Assembly: GCA_030549495.1 (NCBI GenBank)
Contig: JAUIRK010000461.1
Coordinates: forward strand, 310,001-374,000
Direction of reading: 5' to 3'
DNA: 64,000 nt
Source of the DNA: Nectonema munidae
Taxonomy: Eukaryota > Nematomorpha > Nectonematoida > Nectonematidae
Below are positions 28,601 to 37,600 of this stretch, piece by piece; the stretch's first letter is position 1; the number at the start of each line of letters is the position of its first letter. The position numbers were made by a program, and so were the translations under genes. A model generated the notes under the pieces. The model saw only the letters and a list, made by a program, of their open reading frames with translations. It searched no databases and had not been told where the DNA came from.

Positions 28601-31600
28601 CTGTATCTACCATATTTGAGTTTATGCTTCCTTTGCATCCAATACGAATTAAATAGTAGGACTGCGAGACTTTGACATTATCGAACAGGGACGCAGGCCA
28701 GCCCTCCTTAGTCCTCCTCTGTATCCGGTCCTCTACTTCCATCACTGAAAAAAAAAATTAAAATCTTTTTATAAAACATATCTTATATCTTAAATAATAT
28801 ATTTTACTCAACATCACTCATGAAAATAACTAGTAAGGGTTATTTGAAATCTCTAATATAATAAGCCTTACTATAAATAGATTTAGTATAGTTATAGTAA
28901 TCCTTACTACTTTTATTCCAGTAATGTAAATTTACTATCTAAATCTAGTAAATTAACTAATTGTCATTAACCACATAGTTAAGTGTTTTCCCAACTTCGG
29001 GTAAATTACCCCTTGTTTTATGGGTCATAACCCTTGGAATGTAACCCTTAACAATTTTACGGAGGTAATGGAGGGTTCAGAGAAAAAGAAGTTAATAATT
29101 CTGGAAATCATGAAAACATTGTACTTGGCGTTAGAATTAATGTCAAAATAGTCTTAGTATGTAATGTTGTTAACTAAATTGTAACAATGTTCAAATACAA
29201 TAAATATAAAATATCTCTAGTGTTTTCATTTAGTTACATTTTTTTAAAGGGGTAACATGCTTTTTGGGGCATGTTAAATTGGGTAACAAGATAAAAAAAG
29301 TTTGAGAACCGCTGACATAGTTGATTAACTATTAATTAACGAATTAAATTAACTATTTTTATTGATGATTGAAATTAATTAAGAATTTTGATAATTAAAA
29401 AATCTACATTTAGAATGTTTTTATCCAAATCTTACGTATCTTCTAACTATAAAGTAATATATATGTTATATTTTTTCTGATAACTGTAAAGTATAAAAAT
29501 ACTCCTAAATGTCTTTATTAAGAAAGCACATGCTGTGAGAAAGCCTGAAAGCAACTTATAAGCTATAGTTTTTTTACAACTTACTTAGTAAATAACTTTT
29601 TTATTTATTTGAGAATTGTAAATTTAACTGGATATTTTTTTCATTATTAAAACTATTAAATTTTTAGAAAAGGCGCGAAAATAAAGAGAAGATCAGGAGA
29701 AAGTTAGCGATAGATTCAGAATCTGAAACAGATAACAGTGAAAGTGATTATCGTCCAGTATGGGCTGAAAAGCTTTACAGCAAACACAATTTACAAATTT
29801 GTTTTATGGACGACCCCGCAAATTTCTACTCAGAGCCTGAGGTAATTACAATCATACCTTTTTGCAAATCATTAACAAAATTTAAAATATTAAAGTTAGA
29901 CTTGGTGACAAAATGAACATACGATTTAATAGATTACCCAAATTGTAGAAACAAGGTTAGAAGTATCCAAAGAAATAAGTAATGAGAATATTTTTATTTT
30001 AAATGGTTATCGCAGTGCTTCTCAACGGTGTACCGCGTTGCACTGGTGCGTCCTTGAAGATAACCAGGTGAGCCATGAAAGGTAGCCATGTTAATCCTAA
30101 GATTCCATCTAGATCAGCGATTCTTAACAAGGGGTGCACGCACCCCCAAGCGCTGTGAGACAACATAACAGAGGGTGCGGCCTGTGATTAACTACTTTTG
30201 ATAAACACTTTGTTTATTACAAAAGTAAGGATAGATCAAGTTGCCTAGATGAAGAGATGAGAGTTTGTTTATCACAAATAAGAACAAACATCCACAAAAT
30301 TGCAAAAACCCCACCAGTCGCATATTTCCCATCAAGATATTAAATGTACAATGTGTAGACTCTCACTATTACGACCACCTTTGGGACTAGCTTCAAGTGG
30401 TCGTAATAGAGAGATGGTCTCAATAGAGAGAGTCTAAAAAAGTATGCAATTTGAAATTTTTTGATTATTAAATAAACAACAAAAACTATAAAATCATTTA
30501 TTTTCAGTTAAAGAAATTAGTTTAATGTTTGATTATAGTTTTGTTTACGCTCAATATACTCTTCCACAGTGTCAATTGGATTTAGTAAGTGAGGGCCAGT
30601 AAATCTCAAAAGTTTATCAAAATCAGCATTGTTCCTTTAGTCAAAAGAAAGGGAATCTTTACAGGGTGTCTTTATGCAGCGATTGAAGCATTTCTCCATT
30701 CTTGTAGATTTTATTTCTTCAGAAGAAGCTATCCAATAGCAGGCGTCCAAAACATTTACACTTAATCGAAGTTACTTCAAAAGAGTAATGTCATCGTTTA
30801 TTTGAGCCACAGCATGGCTTAATAGTTTGCGTTTGTAGTAACTTTTCAAGGTTTTAATGATGCCCTGGTCGAGCGGCTGTAAGTCGAAGGATGTATTGGG
30901 AGGCAGGAAAAGCACATCAACATTGCTCAATTCCAAACAAGGATGTGAAGGTCAATTGTCAAGTATTAATAAAACGTATCTTTCTTGCGTTTGTTTTACA
31001 TTTGAGTATGTTAGCGATTTGTGTTTTTCCAACACCAAATTCCTTAGCTAACCGGCGCTGGCTCGCTTTGTTTTCATCAAAACTTTTTTTTACTTTCACT
31101 TTTTCAGAAATTGTTAGTTCTTTACGAATAGACATTTAACGAATTTGTTATCTAAAACTTCAAAAAAGGAATTCAAAGTTGTAAACTAAAAGGTCAACCC
31201 TTTCGGAAATTTATTTAAGTCAAAATACATTTGTAAATTTTTAAAGTAAAAAATTAAGAGTTTTTTACCCACTGGATAATTAATTTGAAGGTAAAAACTT
31301 TCACAGTTTTTACTTTTCAAAATTGATAAAACTCTCAATTTAATTCAAACTTAACACTTTTATTGTACTAATATAATTATACACATAAAAACCAAATCAA
31401 ACAAAATCTGGAATTTTCGTTGCAACAAAATTCTTAATTTTTAAATCTTTCAAGTTTTTGGACATTTTTCCGAAAGTAAAAATTTACGAACATTATTTTG
31501 AATTATGGTAAGGTAACTGTCCATATAAATCTCTATATTTTTTTAAATACTCAATTAAGAAGTAAAGGAAGTATATCATGAGAAAAAAATTTGTTTCACT

Positions 31601-34600
31601 ATCATATTTAAAAATAAAAATTCAAATAAAGCAGAAAAACTAAACATTTTTTAATGTTTTTCAAAATTTACAAAACATGTTTTTAACACAAAAATAGAGA
31701 TAAAATAAAGGTTTAGAAAACTGTACATATTACGTAACTATAGCACAAGATTCCGTCAACAAAACGAGAAGGTTGGAATGAAAGAAACAATCCTGGATGA
31801 ATTAAAAATGAGATTGCTTAAACACGTACAAAGAATAAATTATTACGCACTCAATGGAAGAATTGAAAGAGTTCGATAAAAAGGAAGATCAAAAGCAAAG
31901 ATGATTCTCCGAGTAGACTTGAACATCCTATCAAGATAGCTAAGAAATATGGCTGAAAGTATTAGATAAATAGGAAGAACAAAAGTTTAGAATTAAGATG
32001 TTTGACACATCAGATTCTAACCTCCTAGCGAAAGAGTTAGGCAATATGGAGAAGAATAGAGAGTGCTAGGAGAGAACATTGATATGGTACGATAAGCTGA
32101 TAAACGAAAAAGCTGGAAAAATTTTGGAATGAAAGAACTATTCCTGAATAGAATAAGAAGGAGATCGTTTGAACATGCACAAAGAATGAATTATTACGCA
32201 TTGAATAAAAGAATTGAAAGTGTTGTAGAAATAGGATGATCAAAATTTAGAATTAAGATGTTTTGCCGACCAGATTCTAAAATCCAAGTAAGAGATCAGT
32301 TTGGCGAAGAATAGAGAACATTTTAGCTAACCTACTTATTTTTTAATTTTCGAAAAAAATTTAGCATAAAAATAGAAAATTGGTAAAGAACGGTATCGTT
32401 TTTTTTGACCCACTATCTTCATTTAACGCTTTATTCTCCTCGTTAAAAAGTATATCTATATATTTTTTAATTAAATATAAGATTTATATAGTTAGTCAGT
32501 AAGCTAATTACTTATTTCGGTGTATAAGTCGACATTTTAGCTTCCCAAAATTGAGTTTCGATTTATATAACAGTAACAAAAAGCAAACGTTTAAATCTTG
32601 TGGCATATTGGTGCAGGAAACCAGGCCTAACCTTAGGCTAATACCAATGACAGCCTCGGTGCGGTAACTACCGATGTAAATACATGTAGTTAATAATATA
32701 TATACTTGTATTTAAAACCATTCACATTCTAATTCGCCACTAATAATGTAATAGAACTACCATTACCTTAAAATTCCACAAAATGCTATTAATTAAAGGA
32801 AAAAGACCATAACAATGTAAACATCATGTAGTCATCTGTAAAACCATTTTTTTATCACTGAAATGTTAAATAACAACATTTAGGATAACACCAAATCTTT
32901 ATTTCTCACTAAAATAAATTACAATAAAATGATATGTTTTATTCATTTAAAATCCTTCAAAATTGCTACAATCATCATCATCATCATCTGATGCAAAAAC
33001 TTCATCAAATAAATCGTCATTTACAGTTTCATCGAAAGGGTGCCATGTCGGAATCTAGTGAGTCAACTTCGGCTTCGTATTTATCTTCGCTCTCATACAG
33101 CAGACTATCCTCGTTGCCATACATTGCATTAGAGATACCGCGAGTTCTCTATTTTAGAGGTCGACTTATCTGTAGGTCGACTTTGAAATATGCGGTAGTT
33201 GGAATTTCATTTGATTAATTATATGAATTTTTATATAGTCGGACTAATAGGATTGTTACACTCTACCTAGTAAGTTATGGTGAAGGATGAGTTTAAGCGC
33301 AGGGAGGGTGTTAATGTTTACAGCATCGAGGAATTAACTTTTTGATTAATTATTCTTTTAAATTGTAAAAATAAATGTGTTAAATTGATATTTTAGGCTT
33401 TTTTGTTAGATATTCCAGTTTTTCACTCCAAAGATTCCACGAGCTCCGAGAAAGAAGATGAAAGATACGAAATAGAAAGTGAAAAAGAGAATTCAAGCAA
33501 CGCATCAACGCCATTGAGCGAAAAGGATGCTTTATCACATCATAACGAATTTTCAGAAAGCTTTGAATCGATACATCAAGCTCATAAATTATTGCAACAA
33601 AAAGCCAAACTCGCTCTAAATGATGCCGTAAAATTAGCTAAAATGCAACTCACACTCGAAAATAACTCACAAAAAAAGACAGAAATCATAAATAAAGTAT
33701 AGTTTACTTACTTATTTTATGATTAAAATTATAAAAAATGTTAATTATTCAAACTAATCTTGTATTCACAGACAACTTTGAAAGTGTTTGTAAGTTACTT
33801 TGATTAAAATTATTTCAACTTGCCGCTTCTCTTCTTTGTTAACAATTGTCAATTTCTATCATGTAATATTGAATTCATTAAGCTAGAAGTAATAAATCAT
33901 TAAAAATTTAAAAGTATATATTTAGCCTTTTCGAAAATTACTTAAATATTCAATATGGAAGTGTTTTTGTTAATTTTCCAAAAAAAATTATACATTTATC
34001 TAAAACATAAATCTGTATTCAACCCCAATTTTCTTTGAGAAAGATAATATTTGTAAATAAATTGTGACAAATTCTCCAATAATTTCTACAATAATGTAAA
34101 TATTTTGTGACACTTTGTAAAAAGTGCTTTATTTAACAAAAAATGTTAATAGCTTTTTCAAAATTTAATATCATTTTACAAGTGAAAATAAACATCTGAA
34201 GTAGGTTTATTAAATTTAAAAAATTTTTAACTTTTATGTGATTTTATAAAAAATAAAGGATTAGAAAAAAATTCTAAAAAGAGACATGGAGCTTATAAAA
34301 ATATTTTAAAATACACCGAATATATTAAAATCAATGTAATTATTAAAATTAATTTTAAATCGTCTTTTGGTTAGTTAAGGTTTAGAATGCAGGATCGAAG
34401 CTTATTTGTTTATAGATCGACATAAGCATGCACTTTTGATATGTTATTTGCTTATAATTAAGCAGTGTAATTATGCCGTTTTGATAAATTTTTATTACTA
34501 TTATTTGAAAGTTAAGCAGAAAAGTTTTTTGGTGTGTAAGGTAGAAATTTATGTTCAAAAATTTTAAGTATGTGATGACTCCTTCACAATTAAAAGTCCC

Positions 34601-37600
34601 TAACCACCAAGCCACTAAAACCAACTTAATTTTGTTTAAATCAAATATATTCGATTCTTTATGAAAAATTAATAAGCTTGTTAAAAAAAACTCGCTAAAT
34701 ATTTATAAAACTAAATGTTTGGGCAGATATCAGGGCCTTTTATAACATTATCAATTGCATCAGTTGGATCTCGATGCCCTTGACCAAAAAATTCCCTTCA
34801 CCAGTTGAATATATCTGCTAAAGTTAAAAAAACTTGATTTACAAAGTAGTTGTCAAAAATTATTTTAAGGAACTTCACAGAGCCAGCCTATCCATTTTAA
34901 GAAGAAAAGTTCTGTTTTCCACATAAAATCTTATATTTCTCTCAAATTTATATCATATATCTGAGATATATGCAAATCTTTTTATATCTCTCACTTCCAT
35001 AAACATATTTCAAAATTGTTTCATAGAAAAAAATCATTAACAAAATTTTATATTACTTAGAAATAGCTAATAAAAGTAAAAAAAAATACATTAAAAATGA
35101 TATTCTAAATCATATTTGGAACAACATTTTTCAAAACTTCTTTTTGAAATTAATAAATAGGTGAATGAGAAGTTTGCATTCCTATATATCCGACCAGATT
35201 TCGTTTTTTAATTTTTAATCATCCGGTATAACTTCGCCATTCCCTAATAAGCTGAATATCCGACAGTCCTACTATACATTGTAAATTTGATCCTTCATAA
35301 TCCTTTTCTCATCACTTCTTATGCTTACTGATCGTTACAACTTAAATTCATAACAGTTTGCTACATTTTTTAAAAAATAACTTATTAATATATCTTTCTT
35401 TTATCATTTTTCTTTTCAAGAGTTAAAAACAAAAAAAACTGTATTTATTGTAATAATAACTAGCGATGGCAATGGTTAACATTTTTCAATTATATGACTA
35501 TCTGAGATTAAATTTAAAATTTTACTCCTCTTCAACGGTCAATAATTGTCAAGGGTAAGTGGTAAGGGTACCTCGAGAAGGCACGATAATGGATCGAACC
35601 CAAGACCTTGAGTTATCGAAACCCAGTATCTAACCAACCTTACTCAGGTGAGCCCCTAAGATAATATTATAACTCCTAACTAAAAAATAAAAGTCTGAAA
35701 TGAATCTTCTGAATTATAGTCTTTTATAATTATAGTTTAAGAACATTAATTATTAAATAATAGATATATTAATTAATTAATTCATAAATTCTACTTTATC
35801 AAATCCAATTTTTAAAATGTCTAACTTTTCAATTTTTAAAATCTGTGTCTGAAATTAAAAAATTAAAATTATTTGTGTTATAATAGGTTAATTAAGTAGC
35901 AATTCTGTGAATATAATTTTTCTTTTAAGAAAGGTGGCATGGATTATTAAAACTATAATTTTAGAACATTAGTGAAATATTTTAGAATTTAGTTGCTTTT
36001 GAATACTTTCCTGCCTTCTCAATTTATGCTCTCTATACCTCATTATTTAAGGGGCTATAAAGATCTTTTACAAATAACTTGGTAAATATTGTTATTTCAG
36101 CCATACTTATTATAATATTAAAAGGACGAAATCTAGAGTTTTTTTTATTAGAAGGGTTAAAGTATCTACTAAGAAATATAATGCATATCTCGAAAGTCGA
36201 AAGTACAAAACGTAGAATTGCGTCTCTGTGATAATTCTAGGGGTTATGTTATTTTAGAATCCTGTTGACTGTTCTCCCAATTTATTTGATAACCTTCTAA
36301 TAATAACTAAGGATGACAATGGTCAACCTTTTTGTATTACATGACTATCTAAGGGTTAATTTAAAATTTTACAACTCTTCAAAGGTCAATAATTGTCAAG
36401 GGTACCGTTGGTTTTTTTCATCGTGAAGGCACAATTGCGCTGATTGTATCGAACTATAAGGAAAGTATGCTTTTTGCTTGTTCGAACCCACGACATTTAG
36501 TTATCGAAACCCAGTATCTAACCAACTTTATTCACGCTCCAAGTTAATCCTATAATACCTAAATAATTTAATCAATTTATTTTATAACTTTCTACCAATG
36601 GAATAAGTCAGGGTTGTCAAATCACCCGCATTGAGCGGGAGTCACCCGCAAATTGAGTTGAAATCCCGCATGACCAAAATCACCCCCATAAACATAAAAA
36701 AATTTTGAAAAAAAAATCTAGTATTCTGATTATTAAAATGGCAACCACCGAAGAAGTTTCAAAATGTTTTAATTTCCAACCCCCAACCTCAGTTATTATC
36801 CATTCAAAAAAGCGACTCATCAATTTTGAATCCTCAATGAATTTTTATCAAAAATAATTATTAATTTTTTCTAATTAAAATCATGTTTCATCATGTACAA
36901 TTAGCTTTGTAAGTATACTTATGATGCGAAAAAAATTATCAACTTAATTTTTTAATGCCACCAGGCACAATAATTTATTCTGACTTATGGAAAGCCTATC
37001 TACTTATGGAATGTAATTTTAACTTTTAGACATATTAACTCCTCTCACATTCAATATAGCTATGAAAATATGTAGTTCAAAAATGATAATTTCCATAGAG
37101 TGTCACATAAAACACGTTTAGTTTCACTCTTCATAGTTTATTAATTTGAAGATATAGAAATCAATAAAAAGTATCCCCGAACTCAAAAATAACCTATAAC
37201 AGATCTTTTAGATTTTGCTGTAGGGCCTAGTGCCTCTTTTTTTTTTTTAAATTTTTTGCTTTTGTTTTAGAGTTTTTTGGTATATTAGTGACTCTGTTTA
37301 AAAATAATGTATTTTTAGGAATTTATTGAGTTAGAATCGACAACAAATAGCATAAATTATTGTCATTTAAAATATTGCAAGGGTCAAAAGTGTTAAAACG
37401 GTGACTAAATGAGATAGAAACCTAACCTAATGGAGTGCCCCCTCCCCCAACTGAAATTTTTTTCTGGCTAGGGGCCTGCGTACATAAATATGAAGTCTAT
37501 TGGCTATTAATCATCTCAAAGGCATTTTTATTGGCTGTTTTTTGTGAAAAAAAACTGGAAAAATTGAATTTTCTCCAAGGCTCGACGAAAAATTTTCACC

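Noticed and set aside
32934-33218. Histidine-rich 94-residue frame, and on the other strand an acidic tail-like reading
   Set aside because: The His run comes from an ATC microsatellite. The antisense text (FDETVNDDLFDEVFASDD) resembles a Tigger C-terminus but is too short and shifts frame.
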